A stretch of DNA of 64,000 nt from Streptomyces rishiriensis (GCF_030815485.1 NZ_JAUSWV010000002.1:2232001-2296000), one strand, 5' to 3'. Positions 7,941 through 16,922 are shown, counted from the stretch's first letter. The notes: generated from the sequence alone by a model not told the origin. Program-made: numbers and translations.

Positions 7941-9452
7941 TCAGCTCTGGCCTCCGGCCAGCTTCTCGCGCAGGGCGGCGAGCGCCTCGTCGGAAGCCAG
8001 GGCGCCGGACGTGTCGGCACCCTCGGAGGAGTAGGAACCGCCGCCACCGCCACCGCTGGACGCGGCCGGAGCGGCACCCGCCGTGTCGCCACCCTCGGCA
8101 GCAGCCTTCTCGTCCGCCTCGCGGGACTTGATGACCTGAGCCTGGTGCTGCTCGAAGCGCGTCTGCGCCTCGGCGTACTGGTTCTCCCAGACCTCACGCT
8201 GCGACTCGAAGCCCTCGAGCCAGTCGTTGGTCTCGGGGTCGAAGCCCTCGGGGTAGATGTAGTTGCCCTGGTCGTCGTAGGACGCGGCCATGCCGTACAG
8301 GGTCGGGTCGAACTCGACCGAGGCCGGGTCGGCACCGAAGGACTCGTTGGCCTGCTTCAGCGAGAGGCTGATGCGGCGGCGCTCGAGGTCGATGTCGATG
8401 ACCTTGACGAAGATCTCGTCGTTGACCTGGACGACCTGCTCCGGGATCTCCACGTGGCGCTCGGCCAGCTCGGAGATGTGGACCAGGCCCTCGATGCCCT
8501 CGTCGACGCGCACGAACGCACCGAACGGAACGAGCTTCGTGACCTTACCGGGAACAACCTGCCCGATCTGGTGCGTGCGGGCGAACTGCTGCCACGGGTC
8601 TTCCTGGGTCGCCTTCAGCGACAGGGAGACACGCTCGCGGTCCATGTCGACGTCGAGGACCTCGACGGTGACTTCCTGGCCGACCTCGACAACCTCGGAG
8701 GGGTGGTCGATGTGCTTCCAGGAAAGCTCGGAGACGTGGACGAGTCCGTCGACGCCACCGAGGTCCACGAACGCACCGAAGTTGACGATCGAGGAGACGA
8801 CGCCGGAGCGAACCTGACCCTTCTGCAGGGTCGTGAGGAACGTCTGGCGGACCTCGGACTGGGTCTGCTCGAGCCAGGCACGGCGGGACAGGACCACGTT
8901 GTTGCGGTTCTTGTCCAGCTCGATGATCTTGGCCTCGAGCTCCTTGCCCACGTAAGGCTGGAGGTCGCGGACACGACGCATCTCGACGAGGGACGCCGGG
9001 AGGAAGCCACGGAGGCCGATGTCGAGGATGAGACCACCCTTGACGACCTCGATGACGGTACCGGTGACGATCCCGTCTTCTTCCTTGATCTTCTCGATGG
9101 TGCCCCAGGCACGCTCGTACTGGGCGCGCTTCTTCGAGAGGATCAGGCGGCCTTCCTTGTCCTCCTTCTGGAGAACGAGGGCCTCGATCTCGTCACCGAC
9201 GGCGACGACCTCATTGGGGTCGACGTCGTGCTTGATCGAGAGTTCGCGGCTCGGGATAACGCCTTCGGTCTTGTAACCGATGTCGAGCAGGACCTCGTCC
9301 CGGTCGACCTTCACGATGACGCCGTCGACGATGTCGCCGTCGTTGAAGTACTTGATCGTCTCGTCGATCGCGGCGAGGAAGGCTTCCTCGTTACCGATGT
9401 CGTTGACCGCTACCTGCGGCGTGGTAGAGGTGGTCTCGGTGCTGCTCGTCAT
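7941..9452 (-). CDS. rpsA: 30S ribosomal protein S1
   Basis: 503 residues. S1 binds mRNA at the small ribosomal subunit and helps start translation. Four S1 (OB-fold) repeats can be read at about residues 38-105, 120-190, 208-276 and 293-362, each with the pattern GxVxxIxxFGAFVDLG..GLVHVSEL and ..ISLSLKA at the end; the first is the degenerate form (DIGYKTEGVIPSREL). Four repeats rather than six is usual for actinobacteria. The C terminus is an acidic then Gly/Ser/Ala-rich tail (SSGGGGGGSYSSEGADTSG). It is a single-gene unit with a structured leader and a strong terminator. Confidence 0.98.
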   Translation of the reverse strand: MTSSTETTSTTPQVAVNDIGNEEAFLAAIDETIKYFNDGDIVDGVIVKVDRDEVLLDIGYKTEGVIPSRELSIKHDVDPNEVVAVGDEIEALVLQKEDKEGRLILSKKRAQYERAWGTIEKIKEEDGIVTGTVIEVVKGGLILDIGLRGFLPASLVEMRRVRDLQPYVGKELEAKIIELDKNRNNVVLSRRAWLEQTQSEVRQTFLTTLQKGQVRSGVVSSIVNFGAFVDLGGVDGLVHVSELSWKHIDHPSEVVEVGQEVTVEVLDVDMDRERVSLSLKATQEDPWQQFARTHQIGQVVPGKVTKLVPFGAFVRVDEGIEGLVHISELAERHVEIPEQVVQVNDEIFVKVIDIDLERRRISLSLKQANESFGADPASVEFDPTLYGMAASYDDQGNYIYPEGFDPETNDWLEGFESQREVWENQYAEAQTRFEQHQAQVIKSREADEKAAAEGGDTAGAAPAASSGGGGGGSYSSEGADTSGALASDEALAALREKLAGGQS

Positions 9453-9548
9453 GTGGGAAAGGGCTCCGGTACGGACAGTGAGTCGTAGGTACTGCTACGC
9501 CGGGAGCCCGTGATCGCTCTGAAGAAGCCGGACAGCTGAGGAAGCGCC

Positions 9549-9585
9549 TCACCAGGAACTGGTGATGGCACCTCGAGAACCGAGG
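9549..9585 (-). promoter_or_regulatory. Two adjacent hairpins in the rpsA leader
   Basis: tcaccag-gaa-ctggtga (9549-9565) and cctcg-agaac-cgagg (9571-9585) are consecutive inverted repeats about 100-130 bases upstream of the rpsA start, inside its likely 5' untranslated region. S1 of other bacteria controls its own translation through structured leaders. A similar role here is inference. Confidence 0.4.
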
Positions 9586-9679
9586 GGACATCCAACAGAT
9601 GCGAGCGCAGCCTGCTACGTCTGAGGTGCGCAGGCCCGCAGCGCAACTTGTAGCATACGGGGGCAGCCGGGCGGGGTCA

Positions 9680-10654
9680 ATGCGCGAAGGCGCACACCCG
9701 GGGCAGATCGCCGCATACCCGGCACACAACCTTTCTCCTGAGGTCACGCAGGCCGCAGGAGGCCTCGCCGGTGGCACCTGGGGTGACACCGCCGGGCGGG
9801 TTGCACGGAAGAGTACGACGAGGGAGCCGATCATCCAAGAGCCTGAATCGTCCGAGCCGGGCTTCGAGCCCGAAGCCACCCGGCGTGACGCCGACGTCAC
9901 CGAGAGCTCCCGGGCCAACCGGGGCTGGTGGGACCGCAACGCGGACGAATACCAGACCGAGCACGGCACCTTCCTCGGCGACGACCGCTTCGTGTGGGGT
10001 CCCGAGGGTGTGGACGAGGTGGAGGCGGAGCTGCTCGGCCCGCCGGAGGAGCTGAAGGGCAAGTCGGTCCTGGAGATCGGCGCCGGCGCGGCGCAGTGCG
10101 CGCGCTGGCTGACCGCGCAGGGCGCGCGTCCGGTCGCCCTGGACCTCTCGCACCGCCAGCTCCAGCACGCGCTGCGCATCGGTGGCTCGTTCCCGCTGGT
10201 GTGCGCCGACGCGGGCGCGCTGCCCTTCGCGGACGCCTCCTTCGACCTGGCCTGCTCGGCGTACGGGGCGCTGCCCTTCGTGGCCGACCCGGTGCTGGTC
10301 CTGAAGGAGGTGCGGCGGGTCCTGCGGCCCGGGGGCCGTTTCGTGTTCTCGGTGACCCACCCGATCCGCTGGGCGTTCCCGGACGAGCCGGGCCCGGAGG
10401 GGCTGACCGTGTCCTCGTCCTACTTCGACCGCACTCCCTATGTCGAGCAGGACGACCAGGGCAGCGCGGTGTACGTGGAGCACCACAGGACGCTGGGCGA
10501 CCGGGTGCGCGACATCGTGGCGGGCGGCTTCCGGCTGGTGGACCTGGTCGAGCCGGAGTGGCCGGCCTGGAACTCCTCGGAGTGGGGCGGCTGGTCCCCG
10601 CTGCGCGGGAACCTGATTCCGGGGACGGCCGTCTTCGTCTGCGAGCGGGACTAG
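9680..10654 (+). CDS. Class I SAM-dependent methyltransferase
   Basis: About 324 residues if the ATG at 9680 is used. The catalytic part starts near RANRGWWDRNADEYQ. Motif I is SVLEIGAGAAQCARWLTAQG, followed by PVALDLSHRQL, DAGALPFADASFDLACSAYG and VRRVLRPGGRFVFSV, a standard Methyltransf_11 fold. The start is uncertain: residues 1-70 are not conserved in appearance, and the frame is open from 9599. The substrate is unknown. The gene diverges from rpsA. Confidence 0.82.
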   Translation: MREGAHPGQIAAYPAHNLSPEVTQAAGGLAGGTWGDTAGRVARKSTTREPIIQEPESSEPGFEPEATRRDADVTESSRANRGWWDRNADEYQTEHGTFLGDDRFVWGPEGVDEVEAELLGPPEELKGKSVLEIGAGAAQCARWLTAQGARPVALDLSHRQLQHALRIGGSFPLVCADAGALPFADASFDLACSAYGALPFVADPVLVLKEVRRVLRPGGRFVFSVTHPIRWAFPDEPGPEGLTVSSSYFDRTPYVEQDDQGSAVYVEHHRTLGDRVRDIVAGGFRLVDLVEPEWPAWNSSEWGGWSPLRGNLIPGTAVFVCERD

Positions 10655-10809
10655 CCGGTCGCGTTCCCGCTCGCTCCGTCCTCGGCCCGTCCGTCCGTCT
10701 CCGTTCCTTTCCTTCCTTTCCTCGGCACGCGCACGCGCGCGTGTAGGGCGTTTCGGGTGGCCCGCGTACGCGCGTGTTCGGCGTTTCGGGGGCGTACGAC
10801 ACTGGAGGC

Positions 10810-13518
10810 GTGATCCTCCGTGACGAAGCCCTGGACGCGCTGCCCGTGCGGGCCGCCCTGCCCGCCCTGAACGACGCCCTGGACGGGCACGGCACGGCCG
10901 TCCTCGCCGCGCCGCCCGGTACGGGCAAGACGACGCTGGTGCCGCTCGCCCTGGCCGGGCTGCTGGGCGAGGGGCCGGCCCGGCGGGTGCTGGTGGCCGA
11001 GCCGCGCCGGATCGCGGCGCGGGCGGCGGCCCGGCGGATGGCGTGGCTGCTGGGTGAGCGGCCCGGGGAGAGCGTGGGCCACACCGTGCGCGGGGAGCGG
11101 GTCGTCGGGCGGCACACGCGCGTGGAGGTCGTCACGACCGGTGTGCTGCTCCAGCGTCTCCAGCGCGACCAGGAGCTGACGGGCGTCGACGTGGTGGTGC
11201 TCGACGAGTGCCACGAGCGGCACCTCGACGCGGACACCTCGGCGGCCTTCCTGTGGGACGTGCGCGAGACGCTGCGGCCCGAGCTGCGTCTGGTGGCGGC
11301 CTCGGCGACGACGGACACGGCCGGCTGGGCGCGGTTGCTGGGCGGAGCGCCGGTGGTGGAGGCCCATGGTTCCCTCTTCGGCGTCGAGGTGGTCTGGGCG
11401 CCGTCGGCCCGTCCGGTGCGGCCGCCGCACGGTATGCGGGTGGACCCCGCGCTGTTGGCGCACGTCGCGTCGGTGGTGCGGCGGGCGCTGGCGGAGCGTT
11501 CGGGGGACGTGCTGTGCTTCCTGCCGGGTGTCGGGGAGATCGCGCGGGTCGCGGGGCTCCTCGGGGCGCCGGCCGGGGTGGACGTGCTCCAGGTGCACGG
11601 CCGGGCGCCGGCGGCGGTGCAGGACGCGGTGCTGGCTCCCGGGGTGCGGCGCCGGGTGGTCCTGGCGACCTCCGTGGCGGAGTCCTCGCTGACGGTGCCC
11701 GGGGTGCGGGTGGTCGTCGACTCGGGGCTGGCGCGCGAGCCGCGGGTGGACCACGCGCGGGGGCTGAGCGCGCTCGCGACCGTGCGTGCCTCGCAGGCGG
11801 CGGGCCGGCAGCGGGCGGGCCGGGCCGGGCGGGAGGGGCCGGGTGTGGTCTACCGCTGCTGGGAGGAGGCGGAGGACGCCCGTCTGCCGTCGTTCCCGGC
11901 TCCGGAGATCCGGGTGGCCGACCTGACGGCGTTCGCCCTTCAGGCGGCGTGCTGGGGGGATCCTGACGCTTCCGGACTGGCGTTGCTGGATCCGCCGCCG
12001 GATGGGGCGATGGCGGCGGCCCGGTCCTTGCTGACGGCGATCGGGGCGGTGGACTCCGCGGGCCGGGCCACCGCGCGGGGGGTGCGGCTGGCCCGGCTGG
12101 GCCTGCACCCCCGGTTGGGCCGGGCCCTGCTGGACGGGGCCGCGTCGGTGGGGGTGGAGCGGGCCGCCGAGGTGGTGGCGCTGCTGAGCGAGGAGGCTCC
12201 GCGGGAGTACGGCGACGATCTGGCCGCCGCTCTGCGGTCCGCCCGGCGCGGGGGTGACGCCTACGGTGCGCGGTGGCGGGCCGAGGTGCGCCGGCTGCGG
12301 GCCGTCGTCGAAGACCGGACACCGACCGGGCCCGCCGCCGCGAGAGCGGACGGCGGCGGATCCAGGGTCGGTGCGGGTGCGGGTGCGGCTCCGGGTGCCG
12401 GTCCGGGGCCGGGTGTCGGTGCGGCGGCGGCTGCGGGTGCGGGTGCCGGTCCGGGTGCCGGTCTCGGCGCGAAGGCCGGTCCGGGTGTCGGTACGGGGAC
12501 CGGTGCGGGTGTCGGGGTCGGTGCGCGGGCGGGGGCCGATGCCGGTGCGGACGTCCTTGCCGGGTTTGTCGTCGCTCTCGCCTTCCCGGAGCGGCTGGCC
12601 AGGGCCGACGGCGGCTCCTACCTCATGGTCTCCGGCACCCGGGCCGAGGTCCGCGAGGGCACCGATCTGCGTGGGGCGTCCTGGCTCGCCGTCGCCGTCG
12701 CCGACCGGCCGGTGGGGAGGGGGCACGCGCGCGTGCAGCTGGCGGCAGTCGTGGACGAGGAGGTCGCGCGGTTCGCGGCGGGCGCGCTGCTCGACGAGCG
12801 GGACGAGGTCCACTGGGCCGACGGGGATGTCGTGGCACTGCGGGTGGAGCGGCTGGGGGCCGTGGAGCTGGCGGTGCGTCCGCTCCGGGACGCCGACGCG
12901 GGGCTCGTACGCGGTGCGCTGGTCGAGGGGTTGGAGAAGGACGGGCTGGGGTTGCTGCGGTGGTCGTCCGAGGCGGGCGCCCTGCGGCAGCGGCTGGCGT
13001 TCCTGCGGTGGCACCTCGGGGACCCGTGGCCCGACGTCTGCGAGGCTTCGCTGCACGCGCGCGTGGACGAGTGGCTGGAGCCCGAGCTGAGCCGGGCCCG
13101 GCGGCGGAGCGATCTCGGGCGGATCGACGCCGGGGCCGCGCTGGGCCGGTTGCTGCCCTGGGCTTCCGGTGAGGCGGCCCGGCTGGAGGAGCTGGCGCCG
13201 GAGCGGATCACCGTGCCGAGCGGGTCCAGGATCCGGATCGACTATGCCGACCCGGAGCGGCCGGTCCTGGCGGTGAAGCTGCAGGAGATGTTCGGGCTCC
13301 AGGAGTCGCCGCGGGTCGCCGGGGTGCCGTTGCTGGTGCATCTGCTGTCGCCCGCCGGGCGGCCCGCGGCCGTCACCGCCGACCTCGCCTCCTTCTGGAG
13401 GGACGGCTACAAGGGGGTTCGGGCGGAGTTGCGCGGCCGGTACCCGAAGCATCCCTGGCCCGAGGATCCGGCAGGGGCCGAGCCGACCCGGTTCACCAAC
13501 GCGCGGCTCAGGCGGTGA
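10810..13518 (+). CDS. hrpB: ATP-dependent RNA helicase HrpB (DEAH/RHA family)
   Basis: About 902 residues. RecA domain 1 has the Walker A motif AAPPGTGKTTLVPLAL near residue 30 and the DExH box VVLDECHERHLDAD; domain 2 has VVLATSVAESSLTVPGV and the arginine-rich motif RQRAGRAGREGPG. HA2 follows, and the C-terminal HrpB domain runs to the end (YPKHPWPEDP is the family signature). In E. coli the protein is dispensable and its role is still unclear. Between HA2 and the C-terminal domain a Gly/Ala/Val/Pro tract of about 60 residues is inserted. The GTG at 10810 matches the usual helicase N terminus; GTG 10774 is also possible. The last 11 bases overlap the convergent DUF3068 gene. Confidence 0.93.
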   Translation: MILRDEALDALPVRAALPALNDALDGHGTAVLAAPPGTGKTTLVPLALAGLLGEGPARRVLVAEPRRIAARAAARRMAWLLGERPGESVGHTVRGERVVGRHTRVEVVTTGVLLQRLQRDQELTGVDVVVLDECHERHLDADTSAAFLWDVRETLRPELRLVAASATTDTAGWARLLGGAPVVEAHGSLFGVEVVWAPSARPVRPPHGMRVDPALLAHVASVVRRALAERSGDVLCFLPGVGEIARVAGLLGAPAGVDVLQVHGRAPAAVQDAVLAPGVRRRVVLATSVAESSLTVPGVRVVVDSGLAREPRVDHARGLSALATVRASQAAGRQRAGRAGREGPGVVYRCWEEAEDARLPSFPAPEIRVADLTAFALQAACWGDPDASGLALLDPPPDGAMAAARSLLTAIGAVDSAGRATARGVRLARLGLHPRLGRALLDGAASVGVERAAEVVALLSEEAPREYGDDLAAALRSARRGGDAYGARWRAEVRRLRAVVEDRTPTGPAAARADGGGSRVGAGAGAAPGAGPGPGVGAAAAAGAGAGPGAGLGAKAGPGVGTGTGAGVGVGARAGADAGADVLAGFVVALAFPERLARADGGSYLMVSGTRAEVREGTDLRGASWLAVAVADRPVGRGHARVQLAAVVDEEVARFAAGALLDERDEVHWADGDVVALRVERLGAVELAVRPLRDADAGLVRGALVEGLEKDGLGLLRWSSEAGALRQRLAFLRWHLGDPWPDVCEASLHARVDEWLEPELSRARRRSDLGRIDAGAALGRLLPWASGEAARLEELAPERITVPSGSRIRIDYADPERPVLAVKLQEMFGLQESPRVAGVPLLVHLLSPAGRPAAVTADLASFWRDGYKGVRAELRGRYPKHPWPEDPAGAEPTRFTNARLRR
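12367..12557. repeat. Hexameric low-complexity tract inside hrpB
   Basis: About 190 bases built from ggtgcg, ggtgcc, ggtccg and ggtgtc units code for an uninterrupted Gly-Ala/Pro/Val run in HrpB. The reading frame is kept throughout. Replication slippage in GC-rich hexamers is the simplest origin; the tract probably acts as a flexible linker. Confidence 0.8.
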
Positions 13519-14497
13519 CCGGCTGCGCAGCGGCGGGGTCGGCGGCGGGTCCGTCCGGGCGGCGGGTGCGGGCCTCCAGGTAGAGGGAGAGGCCCATCAG
13601 GAGGGCGCCGAGCAGGAGGAGACCCCAGGGTAGGTAGGCGGTCAGCAGCAGGACCAGGGTGCGGTTGGACTTGATCACGGACACCGTGTGCTCGATGTAG
13701 TCCTCGCGCATCTTCACGTGCCCGGCGAAGGCGGTGACCTTCGCTCGGCCGCCGAGCAGGGTTCCGCCGCGGAGTTCCTCCTGGTGGATCTCCTCGCCGT
13801 AGACGGGCGCGCCGGTGACGGGTTCGACCCAGAACTTGCGGACCGTGGTGTACCAGCGGGTGGTGCCGGTCGCGGCGACGGTCTCCGGGGTGATGCCCTC
13901 GACCGGCATCGTCCTGGGCATGGCGACCTTGGTCCAGGGGACGGTCTGCTCGAAGTAGTAGACCTCGAGGCCGCGGAAGGTCTGGGTGCCCTTGTAGTGG
14001 ATGGGGGCCGTGGTGCGGGTCTGCGCGTCGAAGTACTCGTAGTCCCGCTTCTCCGTCAGGAAGGGCCACTTGAACTCGATGCCCTCCCGGCGCACCGGGT
14101 CACCGTCGACCGCTTCGCCGGTGGCGTGGACGGGTTCCTGGGTGTGGGCGTCGAAGATGTACCGCTCGGGGACCTTGGAGACCATCTTGCCGTCGGGCCC
14201 CTGCACGTACGACAGGCCGTCCCAGACGACGACGTCCCGGCCGGCGGTCTTCTCGATCTTCTCGGAGGCCTCCACGTCGCCCTTGAGGGTCTGCACGATG
14301 GTGATCTCGGGGACCGTGCGGGCGGTCATGGTGCCGTAGTCGAGGAGGGTGGCGTTCTTCGCCTCCAGGACCATGGTCTGGTACTCGTCGGCCGGGATCT
14401 TGGCCAGCCGCGGGAAGGCGTACCAGCGCAGCAGCGGGGACAGTGCCGCGCAGAACACGGCGAGGGCGAGCAGGATCAGGCTTGCCTTGCGGCGCAT
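13508..14497 (-). CDS. DUF3068 (PorA-family-like) membrane-anchored protein
   Basis: 329 residues. An N-terminal hydrophobic segment (LILLALAVFCAALSPLLRWY) and a second one near residues 280-305 (LVLLLTAYLPWGLLLLGALL) flank a large predicted external domain. The order LRWYAFPRLAKIPADEYQTMVLEAKNATLLD and later EGITPETVAATGTTRWYTTVRKFWVEPVTG is the DUF3068 pattern. The function of the family is unknown. GGGAGG lies upstream of the ATG. The SPW_0924 gene precedes it by 21 bases on the same strand, so they are probably one operon. Confidence 0.87.
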   Translation of the reverse strand: MRRKASLILLALAVFCAALSPLLRWYAFPRLAKIPADEYQTMVLEAKNATLLDYGTMTARTVPEITIVQTLKGDVEASEKIEKTAGRDVVVWDGLSYVQGPDGKMVSKVPERYIFDAHTQEPVHATGEAVDGDPVRREGIEFKWPFLTEKRDYEYFDAQTRTTAPIHYKGTQTFRGLEVYYFEQTVPWTKVAMPRTMPVEGITPETVAATGTTRWYTTVRKFWVEPVTGAPVYGEEIHQEELRGGTLLGGRAKVTAFAGHVKMREDYIEHTVSVIKSNRTLVLLLTAYLPWGLLLLGALLMGLSLYLEARTRRPDGPAADPAAAQPVTA

Positions 14498-14518
14498 GTC
14501 GGCCTCCCTCCGGGGCGG

Positions 14519-14653
14519 TTACGGGTGTGCGGGCACCGTCGTCAGCAGGGGCTTCGGGGAGGTCTTGCCGGCCGGTGAGCCGATCGCGGTCAGCGTGAGG
14601 ACCAGGGCGAGCGCGACGGCGAGTCCGGTCGCGGCGGCGATCAGGGCACGCAT
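14519..14653 (-). CDS. SPW_0924-family small membrane or exported peptide
   Basis: A 44-residue protein, MRALIAAATGLAVALALVL followed by TLTAIGSPAGKTSPKPLLTTVPAHP: one hydrophobic helix, then a short Pro/Lys/Thr tail. I recognise this as the Streptomyces-wide SPW_0924 family, for which no function is known to me. GGGAGG stands 7 bases before the ATG. It is immediately upstream of the DUF3068 gene, and that pairing may be meaningful. Confidence 0.85.
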   Translation of the reverse strand: MRALIAAATGLAVALALVLTLTAIGSPAGKTSPKPLLTTVPAHP

Positions 14654-14809
14654 ACGGGCCTCCCGGAGCTGACGAGACGTCAGGTCGGGCACGGTAGCAA
14701 CGCGCGGGCGAGATGAGAACACGTCGCACACGACGGCGGCGCCCCGGTGGAGGGGGCGCCGCCGTCGTCGTTGTCCGGCAGAGCGGTCCGAGCAGGGTCC
14801 GCCGAGGGG

Positions 14810-16567
14810 TTACGAGCCGGTGGTCGTCGACGCCGACTCGCTGGGCGTCGGCTCCGACGCGCCGGGCGTCGGGCTCGGCGTCGAGGTCGCGGCGGCCGTG
14901 ACGGTGAGCTCGACCGTCAGGGTCGCTCCGCCCGTGGTCGTGATGCGGAGCAGATAGGCGCCGGCGGTGTCGTCGGCGTACAGCGTGGGCAGGGCCAGGA
15001 GGCCGTTCGCGTCGGTCTGGAGGTCCAGCGTGCGGACGGGGTTGCCGGCGGCGTCCTTGAAGTAGGGGCCCTTGTCGTTCGCGGTGGGGTCGTCCGCCGA
15101 CTTGATCAGGGTGGCGGTGGCCGCGACCTTGTCCGCGACGGCGCCCTTGTAGGTCGCCTTCACTTCGACCCGGTCGGCGAACTCGCCGCCGGCGGTGCAG
15201 GTCAGCGCGGTGCCGCCGGTGCGGGCGAGGGTGTCGGCGGCGCGGGCGGTGACGGTGGCCCTGTAGTCGAGGGCGGAGAGTGTGCGGCCGAGGATCGTGG
15301 CGCGGACGGTGAAGCCGCCGGTCTTCTCGCCCGCTACGAGGGCGGGTGCGAGGGCGACGCCCTTGGCGTCGGTGGAGATCGTGGCGACGCTCTCGCCGCC
15401 CCTGAAGGTGGCGTCGGTGTCGCCGACGATGGTGAAGCGGATCCGGACCCCGGCGACGGCCTTGCCGGCCGCCGTCTCGGCGCGGGTGCCGATGCGTTCG
15501 GTGAACGCGTCGCCCGCCATGGCGGTGAGGGTCGCCGTGCCCGCGTCCTCGAGACGGCCGACCGTCTCGGTGGGCGTCGGCGTCGGGGTGGGGGTGCTGG
15601 GCGTCGACGGGGTGCTGGGCGTGCCGGGTGTCGACGGCGTGCTGGGCTTGCTGGGCGTCGACGGGGTCGTCGGAGTCGGAGTCGACGGGGTCGAGGGCCA
15701 GGTGGGCGTGGAGCCGGTGCCGTCGTCGCTGCGGTTGTCCGGCACGGTGCCGGTGCCGTTGGGGATCTCGTGCGTGCCCTTGCGGTAGTACTCGAGCCAC
15801 GACAGGACGGTGTTCAGGTAGTCCGTCGAGTTGTTGTAGCTGAGGATCGCGCTGCGCATTCCGGACGTGGCCGACATGTCCCAGTCGTAACGGCACAGGT
15901 AGTGGCCGGCGGCGAGCGCGGCGTCGTAGATGTTGTTGGGGTCCTTCTTGCCGTCGGCGTTGCCGTCGCGGCCCGCCCACGCCCAGGTGGACGGGATGAA
16001 CTGCATGGGGCCCACGGCGCGGTCGTAGGTGCTGTCGCCGTCGTACGCGCCGTTGTCGGTGTCGCTGATGTTCGCGAAGCCGACGCCGTTGAGGACCGGG
16101 CCGAGGATCGGCGAGATGGTGGTGCCGTCGGCGCTCACGTTGCCGCCGCGGGCCTGACCCGACTCGACCTTGCCGATGGCCGCGAGGAGTTGCCAGGGCA
16201 GGTTGCAGCCGGGCTTGGACTGCGCCAGCTCCGCCTCGGCCTTCTTGTAGGCGTCCAGGACCGTCGCCGGGATGCCCGCCTCCGCTGTGCCGGTGGCGGC
16301 CGGGGTGGTGGAGGAGCTCTCGCTCGGCGCGGGGTTCGGGCTTTTCAGCGGCGGCAGGTCCGTGTAGTACGGCGAGTTGCCGGTGGCGCTGTCACCGATG
16401 CCGCTGCCGGTCTCGGCGGACGACGGGGTGTCGGCGGCGGTCTGTCTGCCGTGGCCGTCGGCCGTGACGTCCGGTGCCTGGGACGCGGCCAGAGCCGCTA
16501 CCGCCAGTGCGGCCACGGTCGTGTTGACCGCTCCCTTGCGCAGCCTCGTGCCGAAATGCGCCGACAT
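14810..16567 (-). CDS. Secreted lytic murein transglycosylase with Ig-like/Thr-Pro C-terminal region
   Basis: 585 residues. A signal peptide (NTTVAALAVAALAASQAPDVTA) is followed by a Ser/Thr-rich linker. An SLT-type catalytic domain lies at about residues 90-260: LPWQLLAAIGKVESGQA holds the catalytic Glu, then VGPMQFIPSTWAWAG and NIYDAALAAGHYLC. It is followed by an STP repeat linker (TPSTPGTPSTPSTP) and two tandem Ig-like repeats, each with DAGTATLTAMAGDAFTERIG-type and ADTLARTGGTALTCTAG-type segments, ending in a Ser/Thr/Pro tail. It should cut peptidoglycan glycan strands outside the cell. The ATG at 16567 has GGGAGG upstream. Confidence 0.9.
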   Translation of the reverse strand: MSAHFGTRLRKGAVNTTVAALAVAALAASQAPDVTADGHGRQTAADTPSSAETGSGIGDSATGNSPYYTDLPPLKSPNPAPSESSSTTPAATGTAEAGIPATVLDAYKKAEAELAQSKPGCNLPWQLLAAIGKVESGQARGGNVSADGTTISPILGPVLNGVGFANISDTDNGAYDGDSTYDRAVGPMQFIPSTWAWAGRDGNADGKKDPNNIYDAALAAGHYLCRYDWDMSATSGMRSAILSYNNSTDYLNTVLSWLEYYRKGTHEIPNGTGTVPDNRSDDGTGSTPTWPSTPSTPTPTTPSTPSKPSTPSTPGTPSTPSTPSTPTPTPTPTETVGRLEDAGTATLTAMAGDAFTERIGTRAETAAGKAVAGVRIRFTIVGDTDATFRGGESVATISTDAKGVALAPALVAGEKTGGFTVRATILGRTLSALDYRATVTARAADTLARTGGTALTCTAGGEFADRVEVKATYKGAVADKVAATATLIKSADDPTANDKGPYFKDAAGNPVRTLDLQTDANGLLALPTLYADDTAGAYLLRITTTGGATLTVELTVTAAATSTPSPTPGASEPTPSESASTTTGS

Positions 16568-16922
16568 GAGTGAATTCCTCCCGTGGACGCGGTACGCCCG
16601 TCTCTTCGCCTGCACCCTGCCGTCGCGGCTGTTGCCCCTGTTGTGGCCGTTGCCGCTCTTGCCGCCGTCACCGGTGTGACGATCAACCCGCCCCGAGGGT
16701 TGCGCTCGTGGGCGGTTTGCCTTGCTCTGCTCTTCTGTTCGACGCGCCTTCGGGTACGCCGACCCAGGCGACCCTACGACAACTTCTTTTGCACCGGCAC
16801 CCGTTCGGGTGCCGTTTTCACCAGCCGCTCACGTGCCGTCGGCCGGGAACCGTGCCCCGCGTACTGGACGTCGTAGATCACCGGGCCGGTCGGCCCGTCA
16901 ACGTCCGCCTTGAGGAGCACCG
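16568..16922. other. Gene-free divergent region between the transglycosylase and DUF4184 genes
   Basis: 355 bases hold the promoters and leaders of two divergent genes. No open frame with a plausible start fits. Two inverted repeats are visible (16795-16814 and 16882-16897). Streptomyces wall-hydrolase genes can have c-di-AMP (ydaO) riboswitch leaders; I compared the transglycosylase leader with what I remember of that motif and did not find a convincing match. Confidence 0.6.
16795..16814 (+). terminator. Intrinsic-terminator-like hairpin with a T run
   Basis: cggcaccc-GTTC-gggtgccg followed directly by TTTT on the plus strand. It lies 109 bases before the DUF4184 start, with no plus-strand gene upstream. 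It could attenuate the DUF4184 transcript or stop antisense transcription into it; on the minus strand it sits in the transglycosylase leader. Confidence 0.55.

Noticed and set aside
7695-9488. Large plus-strand frame opposite rpsA, including VTEWTAIP repeats
   Set aside because: It is antisense to rpsA, acidic and Leu/Asp/Val-rich like other antisense shadows, and has no ribosome-binding site; the repeats are just the 24-base array.
10651-13452. 933-codon minus-strand frame opposite hrpB
   Set aside because: It is a Pro/Arg/His-rich shadow of the helicase gene and contains no domain.
16568-16922. c-di-AMP (ydaO) riboswitch before the transglycosylase gene
   Set aside because: The expected conserved blocks could not be recognised by eye; an Rfam covariance search would decide.
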